Source of the DNA: an uncultured beta proteobacterium
GTDB taxonomy: Bacteria; Pseudomonadota; Gammaproteobacteria; Burkholderiales; Rhodocyclaceae
Direction: 5' to 3'
DNA: 5,407 bases
Assembly (NCBI GenBank): GCA_903930395.1
Contig: CAIYYE010000370.1
Span: 1-5,407, forward strand
Below are positions 1-5,407 of this stretch, in pieces. Numbering within the stretch: the stretch's first letter is position 1; every line of letters starts with the position of its first letter. Below the pieces are notes generated by a model, which saw nothing but the letters and a program-made list of their open reading frames with translations, did not search any database and had not been told where the DNA came from. The translations under genes were made by a program, and so were the position numbers.

Positions 1-797
1 CGGCTGGGACCGCTCGGCGCGGGCAGGTTGGTGCCGTGAGCGATGATCAGATCAGTCGTCTGGCGGGCGATCTGGGCCGGGCTGGTGTACAGCGCCGCGA
101 GCGCGCCGGCATTGACGAAAGCGGGCGAGTAGCCGATGACCGGTCGCTGGTAACGGAAGCTGGTAATCAGGATCGGCTTGATATTGTTTCGATGGTAAAT
201 CGAACTGTCGGGAACAGCGACCAGGACGCTGACCCGGCTGAGCAAGGCATTCAGTGCCGGCAGCAGGGTGGCCTCGGTATCGCTGTCTTCGCTGTCCATG
301 ACCAGTCCGGCGCCGGCGAAAGCCTGGCGGTACTGAGCGGCGGAGGGTCTCGTTTCGTTGCTGAAAAGCATGCCTACCCGCTTTTGGCCGGGCAGCAGAT
401 GATTGACAAATGCCGCCTGGCGGGCTGGTGGCTGGTCCAGGTAGATGGCCGTGATGCGGCCGGGCCGGCGATGCTCGGCGAGGATTTTTTCGTAACTTTG
501 CCTGGGTAGCAGGGTCGCAATGATCGGCGGGTTGTCGGGCTGTCCGATCACCTTGCGCAAGGCTTCGCTGCCGACCGTCACGATCAGGTCGGCCGGCGCC
601 GCTGTCGGCGGCAGCTTGTCCGCCTGAAGCTTGGCGACGATGTTCCAGGTGGTGCCGGCCAGTGCTTCTTCCAGTGTGGCCGCATATTCGGCATAGCTTC
701 CCCCCTGATCGCTCAGGACGAGCGCCAAGCTGCCCGCCCAGACCGGGAAGACAAGGGAAAGCAGCAAAATCAGAGAAAGTGTTACGCGGCGCAACAT
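1..797 (-). CDS. ABC-type substrate-binding protein, PF04392-like family (3' end off window)
   Basis: This frame is open from an ATG at 797 to the window edge (265 codons, no stop), so the C-terminus is missing. Residues 1-21 form a signal peptide: MLRR, a Leu-rich core, then a VWA cleavage site before GS. The mature part follows the two-lobed plan of the uncharacterised ABC substrate-binding family (ABC_sub_bind, PF04392). Visible landmarks are DLIVTVGSEALR (70-81), YLDQPPARQ (119-127), LPGQKRVGMLFS (135-146), VAVPDSSIYHRNNI (193-206), RYQRPVIGYSPAFVNAGALAALY (residues 215-237, recalled as the family's most conserved stretch) and TSPAQIARQ (238-246). I estimate that a few tens of residues are lost. 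In betaproteobacteria such proteins are often orphans lying near TonB-dependent receptors or sensor proteins; that is recalled knowledge. The ligand is unknown. The gene lies 56 bases downstream of sco and has only a weak ribosome binding site (GGA close to the ATG). The family call is fairly secure; a transport role is inferred. Confidence 0.8.
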   Translation of the reverse strand, partial: MLRRVTLSLILLLSLVFPVWAGSLALVLSDQGGSYAEYAATLEEALAGTTWNIVAKLQADKLPPTAAPADLIVTVGSEALRKVIGQPDNPPIIATLLPRQSYEKILAEHRRPGRITAIYLDQPPARQAAFVNHLLPGQKRVGMLFSNETRPSAAQYRQAFAGAGLVMDSEDSDTEATLLPALNALLSRVSVLVAVPDSSIYHRNNIKPILITSFRYQRPVIGYSPAFVNAGALAALYTSPAQIARQTTDLIIAHGTNLPAPSGPS

Positions 798-808
798 TAT
801 GTCCGCAT

Positions 809-837
809 ATTGCCTTATGCCCGTATGCCAAGGCAAT
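809..837. repeat. 8-bp perfect inverted repeat (hairpin) in the sco/substrate-binding-protein gap
   Basis: ATTGCCTT at 809-816 is matched exactly by AAGGCAAT at 830-837, with 13 bases between. The spacer itself carries a direct repeat, TATGCC CG TATGCC on the plus strand. The element fills half of the 56-base gap and ends 12 bases before the start codon of the downstream gene. There is no T-run after either arm, so it does not look like a classical intrinsic terminator. It could be an operator for a dimeric regulator or an mRNA hairpin affecting translation of the downstream gene. The repeat is seen directly; its function is inferred. Confidence 0.5.
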
Positions 838-853
838 TGTGGTGTTCCGCAAT

Positions 854-1444
854 TCACGGATTCATGATGAATTTTCTGATTTGCGCCGAAATTTCCGTGA
901 CTGGCATGGCGAAGGGAAATTTCTTGATGAATGCACCGTCCGGACCGAGCAGGATCATGCCGGCCGAGTGGTCGACAGAGTAACGATCCGCTGGCGCCCC
1001 GGGTTCGCGCACTTTGGCAAAGCGGATCCTGAAATTATCGGCCGCGCGGCGGACCAGCGCGGGCGAGGCGGTCAGGCCGAGGATGCGGGGGTCGAAGAAC
1101 TCGGTATAGGTTTTCAGGACCTTGCCGGTGTCGCGTTCCGGGTCGACCGAAATGAAGATGGGCTGGAGGCGATCGGCGTTGTCGCCAAGTTGCTTGAGAA
1201 TGTCGGCCATTTCGACCAGGGTGGTCGGGCAGACGTCGGGGCAGTAGGTGTAGCCAAAAGAGATCAGCTGGAAGCGGCCGCGAAAATCCTCGCTTGTGAT
1301 GGAGCGCCCGTTCGGGTCTTGGAGCAGGTAGCGCGGGACGATGCCGGGGTTGGCATCATTGAGCATTTCGAGGCTGTGGGCGGCCTGGGCCAATGCCGGG
1401 CCGGCACCGAGCAGCATAAAGAGAACGGCGATCAGGCGGATCAT
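854..1444 (-). CDS. sco: Sco1/SenC family copper/thiol protein of cytochrome oxidase assembly
   Basis: This 196-residue protein matches the usual size of bacterial Sco proteins. Residues 1-20 form a signal peptide or N-terminal membrane anchor (core IAVLFMLLGAGPALAQ). The thioredoxin-like domain carries the hallmark FGYTYCPDVCP, with copper-binding or redox cysteines Cys68 and Cys72. It also has FISVDPERDT (97-106) and the third ligand His159 in VDHSAGMILLGPDG, so all three canonical Cu ligands are present. In this family the protein delivers copper to, or reduces, the CuA site of cytochrome c oxidase in the periplasm; some members serve other copper or thiol roles. The ATG overlaps the stop codon of the upstream small gene as ATGA and has no strong ribosome binding site of its own, which points to coupled translation. 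No oxidase subunit gene is in the window, so its target cannot be named from context. The family call is secure. Confidence 0.95.
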   Translation of the reverse strand: MIRLIAVLFMLLGAGPALAQAAHSLEMLNDANPGIVPRYLLQDPNGRSITSEDFRGRFQLISFGYTYCPDVCPTTLVEMADILKQLGDNADRLQPIFISVDPERDTGKVLKTYTEFFDPRILGLTASPALVRRAADNFRIRFAKVREPGAPADRYSVDHSAGMILLGPDGAFIKKFPFAMPVTEISAQIRKFIMNP

Positions 1445-1779
1445 TTGAGTTTGGCGAAACTCTCTTGCAGGTGCTTTTCGGCGGCCGCCATGTTGCTGGC
1501 GAGCGATGCCGCATCGGGGCAGGTGGCGCCTTTGCCCTGTTCGATATACGCCGCATTGGTCGCTTTTTCGAATGCTTCGCCGTAACTGCGGGTCTTCGGG
1601 GCGGTGGTGACGACGGCATTGCGGGCGCGGCTGACCAGCGCCGGTTGCTGACAGGCCAGGGCAATCCCGTTGAGACGGCCGAGGACTTCGACGGCAGCCA
1701 TGCCTTCGTCGGTGGCGGCCAGGCCGGTGTTGGCGAGGGCAGGCAGACTCAGGGCAAGCAGCGCAGCGACGATCTTCAT
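1441..1779 (-). CDS. small secreted two-cysteine protein, function unknown, upstream of sco
   Basis: I do not recognise this 112-residue protein. Residues 1 to about 22 form a clear signal peptide (MKIVAALLALSLPALANTGL then AA), so the mature protein should be periplasmic, with about 90 residues. It looks mostly helical and contains just two cysteines, Cys43 (LACQQP) and Cys87 (ATCPDA), which could form one disulfide. There are no Met- or His-rich copper motifs; the only histidine is near the C-terminus. The ATG at 1779 is chosen because GAGGA sits 8 bases upstream and a signal peptide follows at once. An in-frame start at 1860 would add 27 non-signal-like residues and cross the promoter. Its stop overlaps the sco start as ATGA, so the two are very likely co-transcribed and translationally coupled. 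A role beside Sco in copper or thiol handling is inference from position only. Confidence 0.82.
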   Translation of the reverse strand: MKIVAALLALSLPALANTGLAATDEGMAAVEVLGRLNGIALACQQPALVSRARNAVVTTAPKTRSYGEAFEKATNAAYIEQGKGATCPDAASLASNMAAAEKHLQESFAKLK

Positions 1780-1787
1780 GATGGGAA

Positions 1788-1792
1788 TCCTC
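1788..1792 (-). promoter_or_regulatory. ribosome binding site (GAGGA)
   Basis: GAGGA on the minus strand ends 8 bases before the ATG at 1779. It is the best Shine-Dalgarno match in the window and decides the start of the small secreted protein in favour of 1779 rather than the in-frame ATG at 1860. Confidence 0.75.
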
Positions 1793-1806
1793 AAAGTTGA
1801 CTGGCG

Positions 1807-1812
1807 ATTATA
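1807..1812 (-). promoter_or_regulatory. probable sigma-70 -10 element (TATAAT) of the small protein-sco unit
   Basis: A perfect TATAAT lies in the 95-base gap after btuF. It would start transcription near 1799-1800, about 20 bases before the ATG at 1779. The hexamer at the expected -35 distance (around AAAGCC) is a poor match. The promoter may therefore be weak, or depend on an activator or an alternative upstream contact. An AT hexamer is rare by chance in such GC-rich DNA, which supports the call, but no experimental evidence is available. Confidence 0.5.
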
Positions 1813-1874
1813 GGGAATGTGCGGCCGGCGGCTTTCTGACAGATCAAAAATGCGGGACAAAGGCGTCGGCTGGG

Positions 1875-2792
1875 TTATCGGGCCGGCCGGTGACTACGCG
1901 CGGTATCGAGGTGGGCGCAAAGCTTCTCGGTGCCGTCGAGGATGCGCGGCGTATGACGCTGCATGATGTCGGGGGTGATGTGGAAGAGGTTGCTGCGCTT
2001 GACGGCAGTCATGCGCGTCCACGGGTCCCAGTCGTGCAGCCATTCCGGTTGGGCATCGCCCATCCCGGTGGCGACGATGGCTTCCGGGTCGGCTTCGAGG
2101 ACGGCTTCGATGCTGACGTTGGGGGCCATTTGCTTGAGATGGCCGAAGACGTTTTCGCCGCCGCAAATCCTGATGGCGTCGCTGATGATCTGCGGACCAC
2201 CGATGGTCATCAGCGGTGTTTTCCAGATCTGGTAGAAGACGCGGACTTTCGGCTTGCTGGCATTGATTGTCCGCAAGTTTTCGAGGCGCTTGCGGAAACG
2301 CTCGGCCGCGGCATTGGCTACGGCCTCGGTGCCGGCTAGCTGGCCCAGGCGTTCGAGCTGGTCAGCGATGTTTTCGATGGTGTTCGGTTGCGAGACATAG
2401 ACGGTCAGGCCGAGTGCCTTGAGCTTGTCGACCTGCGTCATGTTGTTGCCGCTTTCCCAGGCCAGGACGAGGTCGGGTTTAAGGGCGGCCACGGCTTCGA
2501 GATCGACCCGCGAATAGCCGCCAACGCGCGGCACCTTCTTCGCTTCCGGCGGATAGTCGCTGTATTCGACGGTGCCGACCAGCTTGTCGCCGGCTCCTGC
2601 CGCGTAGAGGCTTTCCGCGGCATGCGGAGCGAGGGTGATGATGCGTCTGGCTGGCGCCTTGAGGCGGACTTCATGGCCGGTGTCGTCCTTGAAGCGCAGG
2701 TCGGCGTGTGCGGCCGTCGACAAAAGGAGTGCGGTGAGGAGGGCGATGCCGGCCGGTCCGGCCTGAAGTCGGGGAAAAATGGGCGTTTTCAT
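1875..2792 (-). CDS. btuF: vitamin B12 (cobalamin) ABC transporter substrate-binding protein BtuF
   Basis: This 305-residue periplasmic binding protein should capture corrinoids and hand them to the BtuCD permease/ATPase. Residues 1-30 are a signal peptide ending in AHA before DLRF. The helical-backbone type (Peripla_BP_2) domain follows: RRIITLAPHAAESLYAAGAGDKLVG (49-73), the BtuF-like VEYSDYPPEAKKVPRVGGY (75-93), LEAVAALKPDLVLAW (98-112) and GGENVFG (211-217). Glu99 and Glu229 (VSIEAVL) align with the two lobe glutamates that dock onto BtuC arginines in the E. coli protein (recalled as Glu72 and Glu202). The YSDYPP segment and the B12 gene context favour BtuF over a siderophore-binding relative. 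Its ATG overlaps the upstream stop as ATGA, with GGAA a few bases before as a modest ribosome binding site. No btuC or btuD is present in the window, so the transporter must be encoded elsewhere, possibly upstream in the same cluster. Confidence 0.92.
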   Translation of the reverse strand: MKTPIFPRLQAGPAGIALLTALLLSTAAHADLRFKDDTGHEVRLKAPARRIITLAPHAAESLYAAGAGDKLVGTVEYSDYPPEAKKVPRVGGYSRVDLEAVAALKPDLVLAWESGNNMTQVDKLKALGLTVYVSQPNTIENIADQLERLGQLAGTEAVANAAAERFRKRLENLRTINASKPKVRVFYQIWKTPLMTIGGPQIISDAIRICGGENVFGHLKQMAPNVSIEAVLEADPEAIVATGMGDAQPEWLHDWDPWTRMTAVKRSNLFHITPDIMQRHTPRILDGTEKLCAHLDTARSHRPAR

Positions 2793-3781
2793 GCGTTATT
2801 CCATGCGGCCAGGGCTTTCGTCAGGCGCTGCCAGTCGGCTTCACCAGCCGGTAGCCCGAAGCGCAGCAGGGGCTGCTGGTCGAAGTGGCGGGTCAGGATG
2901 CCCTGGCCGGCCAGGGCTTCGTGCAATTCGGCCGAGCGGGCGCTGCTCAGCGTGGCAAAGAGGGCGGTGGATTTGACCTCGCCCAGCGGGGCCAGCAGTT
3001 GGTGCAGGCGTACGCCGGCAGCCTGCAGGCGGGGTCGGGCGGCGCACTGCCAGTCCGTATCGAGCAAGGCCAGACGGGCGACGGCGCGTGCCGGTCCGCT
3101 CACCGTCCACGGTCCCATCGCCTCCTGCATGCGGGTCAGAATATCCGGCGCAGCAAATATGAAGCCGACACGGGCGCCGGCCAGTCCGAAGAACTTGCCG
3201 AGCGAACGCAGCACGATCAGGTTGGGCGCTTCATCGGTGCCGGCCAGCGGCGTCAGGCTTTCTTCCGGCGTCGGGTCCATGAAGGCCTCGTCGACGATCA
3301 GCCAGCCGCCACGTTTTTTCAGCTGCCGGGCTGCATCGAGCGCGACATCATGGGGGTGGCGCTCGGCCGTCGGGTTGTTCGGGTTGCACAGCAAGACGTA
3401 CGGCGTCGCCGTCGCCAGCGCGCGCGGCAGCATGGCATTCTGCAAAAACCGCATCTTGTGCCCGGCGCGCTGCCAGGCTTGCGGGTGTTCGCTGTAGATC
3501 GGCGAAATGCAGGCGACGACGGCACGTGGCAAGAGGGCGGGCAGCCAGTGGATGGCGGCTTGCGACCCGGCCACCGGCAGCAGATTGGCATTGCCGTAAT
3601 AGGCGGCAGCGGCGGCTTCCAGGCCGTCGTTTTCCTCCGGCAGGCGTTGCCAGACTTCGGGCGGGAGGGTCGGCACCGGCCAGCCATCCGGATTGATGCC
3701 GGTAGACAGGTCCAGCCAGTCAGCTAGCGGAATGTTGTGGCGAACTGCGGCTTTGCGCAGGCCACCGCCGTGTTCAAGCAT
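2789..3781 (-). CDS. cobD: L-threonine-O-3-phosphate decarboxylase (CobD/CobC-type, PLP-dependent)
   Basis: This 330-residue fold-type I PLP enzyme resembles histidinol-phosphate aminotransferase. The Salmonella CobD type decarboxylates L-threonine phosphate to (R)-1-aminopropan-2-yl phosphate, the linker of the cobamide nucleotide loop. The N-terminus MLEHGG is typical of the family. Visible motifs are LSTGINP (25-31), [11 protein letters not shown] (71-81), CNPNNPT (132-138, PLP-contacting Asn), VDEAF (163-167, with Asp164 facing the pyridine nitrogen), [15 protein letters not shown] with Schiff-base Lys196, and carboxylate-binding Arg307 in [10 protein letters not shown] 3781 is preferred over an in-frame TTG at 3793 because MLEHGG is the conserved start. 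The gene overlaps cbiB by 8 bases and btuF by 4, and CbiB uses its product, so context supports the assignment. Naming is confusing: the Pseudomonas denitrificans scheme calls this type CobC and uses CobD for CbiB. Exact substrate specificity is inferred. Confidence 0.92.
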   Translation of the reverse strand: MLEHGGGLRKAAVRHNIPLADWLDLSTGINPDGWPVPTLPPEVWQRLPEENDGLEAAAAAYYGNANLLPVAGSQAAIHWLPALLPRAVVACISPIYSEHPQAWQRAGHKMRFLQNAMLPRALATATPYVLLCNPNNPTAERHPHDVALDAARQLKKRGGWLIVDEAFMDPTPEESLTPLAGTDEAPNLIVLRSLGKFFGLAGARVGFIFAAPDILTRMQEAMGPWTVSGPARAVARLALLDTDWQCAARPRLQAAGVRLHQLLAPLGEVKSTALFATLSSARSAELHEALAGQGILTRHFDQQPLLRFGLPAGEADWQRLTKALAAWNNA

Positions 3782-4688
3782 GGAAAAGTCCAATCACGAA
3801 AAAGCCGGCCAGCCACAGGTAAAGGCTACGCCGGATCAGGGTCGTCGCCCGCCCGAGATCGGCCGCCACCGGCGGCGGACCGCTACCGAGCGGTGGGCGG
3901 ATTTCTTCCTGCCCATGATAAATCGCGGCGCCCCCGAGCCGTACGCCAAGACTGCCGGCGCCGGCAGCCATGACCGGCCCGGCGTTCGGGCTGTCCCAGC
4001 CTGGCGCCTGCGCCCGCCAGCAGGCCAGCGCGTTGCGAGTATGGCCGAACAGGGCGTAAGTCAGGGCGGTCAGGCGGGCGGGAATCCAGTTCAGGGCGTC
4101 ATCAAGGCGGGCAGCAAAGCGGCCGAACAGGTTGAAACGCTCGGTGCGGTAGCCCCACATCGCATCGAGCGTGTTGGCCAGCCGGAAAAGCAGGGCGCCG
4201 GGGCCGCCGAGCAGGGCGAACCAGAACAGAGTGGCGAAGACGGCATCGTTGCCGTTTTCCAGTACCGATTCGACGCCGGCCTTGGCGACACCGGAGGCAT
4301 CAAGCGCCGATGTGTCACGGGAAACAATCCAGCCGACCCGCTGCCTGGCTTCCTCCAGCCGTCCGCCGGCCAGGGGCCTGGCGATGGCATCGGCGTGTTC
4401 GCACAGGCTTTGGGCGCCCAGCGCCAAGTAGAGGAGCAGAACATCAACGGCGAAGGGAGCGAGCGGCCGCAGCCAGAAAGCCAAGGCCACCCAGGGCCCG
4501 ACGGCAAGTAGCCAGGCGAACAGGCCATGCGTGAGCGAACCTCGGTTCAGCCGCTTTTCGATGCGTGATGCCAGATTGCCGAAACCGACCAGCGGGTGAA
4601 AGCGCGTCACTTCACCCAGGATGCGATCCAGCAAGACAGCGCACAGCGCCGCCAGGGGCATGGCAAAGGCATCGATACCCAGGCTCAT
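3774..4688 (-). CDS. cbiB: adenosylcobinamide-phosphate synthase CbiB (membrane)
   Basis: This 304-residue integral membrane protein, of usual family length, joins aminopropanol phosphate (or aminopropanol) to adenosylcobyric acid, giving adenosylcobinamide phosphate. Family landmarks in order are LLDRILGE (19-26), [10 protein letters not shown] (30-39), SRDTSALD (123-130), then [19 protein letters not shown] (residues 139-157), [19 protein letters not shown] (172-190), [14 protein letters not shown] (196-209) and [23 protein letters not shown] (residues 231-253). Hydrophobic segments near 6-23, 55-72, 76-93, 149-170 and 288-303 are likely membrane spans. The ATG at 4688 overlaps the bluB stop as ATGA. 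A longer in-frame start at 4781 would add 31 polar residues inside bluB and is not needed. The ribosome binding site is weak, consistent with coupling to bluB. The next gene begins 8 bases before this one ends and makes the co-substrate. The call is secure. Confidence 0.95.
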   Translation of the reverse strand: MSLGIDAFAMPLAALCAVLLDRILGEVTRFHPLVGFGNLASRIEKRLNRGSLTHGLFAWLLAVGPWVALAFWLRPLAPFAVDVLLLYLALGAQSLCEHADAIARPLAGGRLEEARQRVGWIVSRDTSALDASGVAKAGVESVLENGNDAVFATLFWFALLGGPGALLFRLANTLDAMWGYRTERFNLFGRFAARLDDALNWIPARLTALTYALFGHTRNALACWRAQAPGWDSPNAGPVMAAGAGSLGVRLGGAAIYHGQEEIRPPLGSGPPPVAADLGRATTLIRRSLYLWLAGFFVIGLFHA

Positions 4689-5407
4689 TTCGGGAAAACG
4701 CCCTGATTCTGAATGGCCGCCTGCATTTCGGCGAGGGCTGCGGACAATGGCGAATTCCGGTCCGAGTCGGCCTCCCCCCATTGCTCGAAATAAACCAGTT
4801 CATTGATCGGCAGGCGCGGCAGCCAGCCGGCCTTTTCGAGCTCCGGACGGTCGTTGAAATGGCTGACATAGCCGATGCACAGATAGGCAATGGGCACGAT
4901 GTGCGACGGGATGCCGAGGGCGTCCTGCAGCGCCTTTTCGTGAAAAATGCTCACCCAGCCAACACCCAGCCCCTCGGCCCGTGCCGCCAGCCAGAGGTTC
5001 TGTACGGCGCACACGCTGCTGTAGAGGTCCATCGTCGGCATGTGGGTGCGGCCAAGCACGACCGGGCCGCTGCGCGAGCGGTCGCAGGTGATGCACAGGT
5101 TGATCGGTGCCTCAAGAATGCCCTGCAGCTTGAGCTGGCTGTAAATCTCGCGCCTGGCATCCGGGAACATCTGCGCCGCTTCGGCATTGGCCTCGGCGAA
5201 GACGTCATGGACGCGCTGCTTGACCTCGTTCGAACGGACCAGCAGAAAGTTCCACGGCTGCATGAAGCCGACCGACGGCGCGTGGTGAGCCGCCATCAGC
5301 ACACGGCTGAGCAGATCATCGGGGACGGGTGTCGGCAGAAACTGGCCGCGCACGTCGCGGCGGCTGAAAATGGCCTGATAGACCGCCGCCCGGTCAGCGT
5401 CGGAAAA
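4685..5407 (-). CDS. bluB: 5,6-dimethylbenzimidazole synthase BluB (5' end off window)
   Basis: The frame is open to the window edge, giving 240 C-terminal residues; only a short N-terminus should be missing. BluB is a flavin-destroying nitroreductase-fold enzyme that uses O2 to turn FMNH2 into 5,6-dimethylbenzimidazole, the lower ligand of B12. The visible sequence follows Sinorhizobium BluB closely: [73 protein letters not shown], and [12 protein letters not shown]. The key Asp (Asp32 of the Sinorhizobium enzyme) is the D of RRDVR at 5354-5356, and the key Ser (recalled as Ser167) is the S of WVSIF. A GTG at 5353 would start just after that Asp and is therefore not the true start. After the usual family end (LVYFEQWGE) there are about 27 extra residues, rich in Ala and Gln. 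The stop overlaps cbiB by 4 bases. The upstream promoter or riboswitch is not visible. Confidence 0.95.
   Translation of the reverse strand, partial: FSDADRAAVYQAIFSRRDVRGQFLPTPVPDDLLSRVLMAAHHAPSVGFMQPWNFLLVRSNEVKQRVHDVFAEANAEAAQMFPDARREIYSQLKLQGILEAPINLCITCDRSRSGPVVLGRTHMPTMDLYSSVCAVQNLWLAARAEGLGVGWVSIFHEKALQDALGIPSHIVPIAYLCIGYVSHFNDRPELEKAGWLPRLPINELVYFEQWGEADSDRNSPLSAALAEMQAAIQNQGVFPK

Noticed and set aside
52..852. Long minus-strand reading frame (266 codons) overlapping the substrate-binding gene
   Set aside because: Its translation is Arg/Pro/Gly/His-rich without domains. The neighbouring minus frame starting at 797 gives a signal peptide and clear family motifs, so this is a shadow frame.
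662..1585. Long plus-strand reading frame (307 codons) antisense to sco and its neighbours
   Set aside because: It runs opposite to well-supported genes, crosses three of them, and has the biased composition of antisense frames in GC-rich DNA. The same applies to the long plus-strand frames at 1797-2339, 2388-3497, 2885-3727 and 3693-4511.
1441..1860. Longer version of the small secreted protein starting at 1860
   Set aside because: The extra 27 residues would place the signal peptide internally and cover the TATAAT element; the ATG at 1779 has a good ribosome binding site.
1840..1874. Possible intrinsic terminator after btuF (short T-run near the stop)
   Set aside because: No adequate GC-rich stem could be paired directly before the run of five T; only 4-bp pairings were found.
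1780..1874. Cobalamin riboswitch near the B12 genes
   Set aside because: The gap is too short, lies downstream of btuF rather than upstream of the operon, and shows no recognisable B12-box. A riboswitch, if any, would be beyond position 5407.
3774..4781. Longer CbiB starting at 4781
   Set aside because: The extra 31 residues are polar, lie inside bluB, and are not part of the family; the ATG at 4688 gives the usual hydrophobic N-terminus and a 4-base overlap.

Overview
The window is a dense, GC-rich stretch of bacterial chromosome in which every supported gene lies on the minus strand, so it reads right to left. Protein style and gene content suggest a betaproteobacterium, plausibly of the Rhodocyclaceae (Dechloromonas/Azonexus-like). 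This is judged from recalled family sequences, not from a search. No RNA gene, CRISPR array, insertion sequence or phage gene was seen, and no gene-free stretch exceeds about 100 bases.

Right part (about 5407 down to 1875): four overlapping genes of late cobamide (vitamin B12) synthesis and uptake. They are bluB (5,6-dimethylbenzimidazole synthase, 5' end outside the window), cbiB (adenosylcobinamide-phosphate synthase), a cobD/cobC-type threonine-phosphate decarboxylase, and btuF (periplasmic corrinoid-binding protein). Successive genes overlap by 4, 8 and 4 bases, so they almost certainly share one transcript. Together they supply the lower-ligand base (BluB), the aminopropanol-phosphate linker (CobD), its attachment to the corrinoid (CbiB), and capture of imported corrinoid (BtuF). 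The btuCD transporter, btuB receptor, cobTUS and any cobalamin riboswitch are not in the window and may lie upstream, beyond position 5407.

Middle (1874 to 854): a 95-base intergenic region holds a perfect TATAAT -10 element and a good ribosome binding site. These open a second unit made of a small secreted two-cysteine protein of unknown function and a Sco1/SenC protein, overlapping by 4 bases. Sco proteins deliver copper to, or set the thiol state of, the CuA site of cytochrome oxidase, so the small protein may act in the same periplasmic process.

Left end (853 to 1): a 56-base gap with an 8-bp perfect inverted repeat precedes a secreted ABC-type substrate-binding protein of the PF04392-like family. 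Its 3' end runs off the window. Its permease and ATPase are not visible, and its ligand cannot be told from sequence.

No clearly novel system is evident. The most worthwhile leads are the small two-cysteine partner of Sco, the hairpin before the orphan binding protein, and the BluB C-terminal extension.
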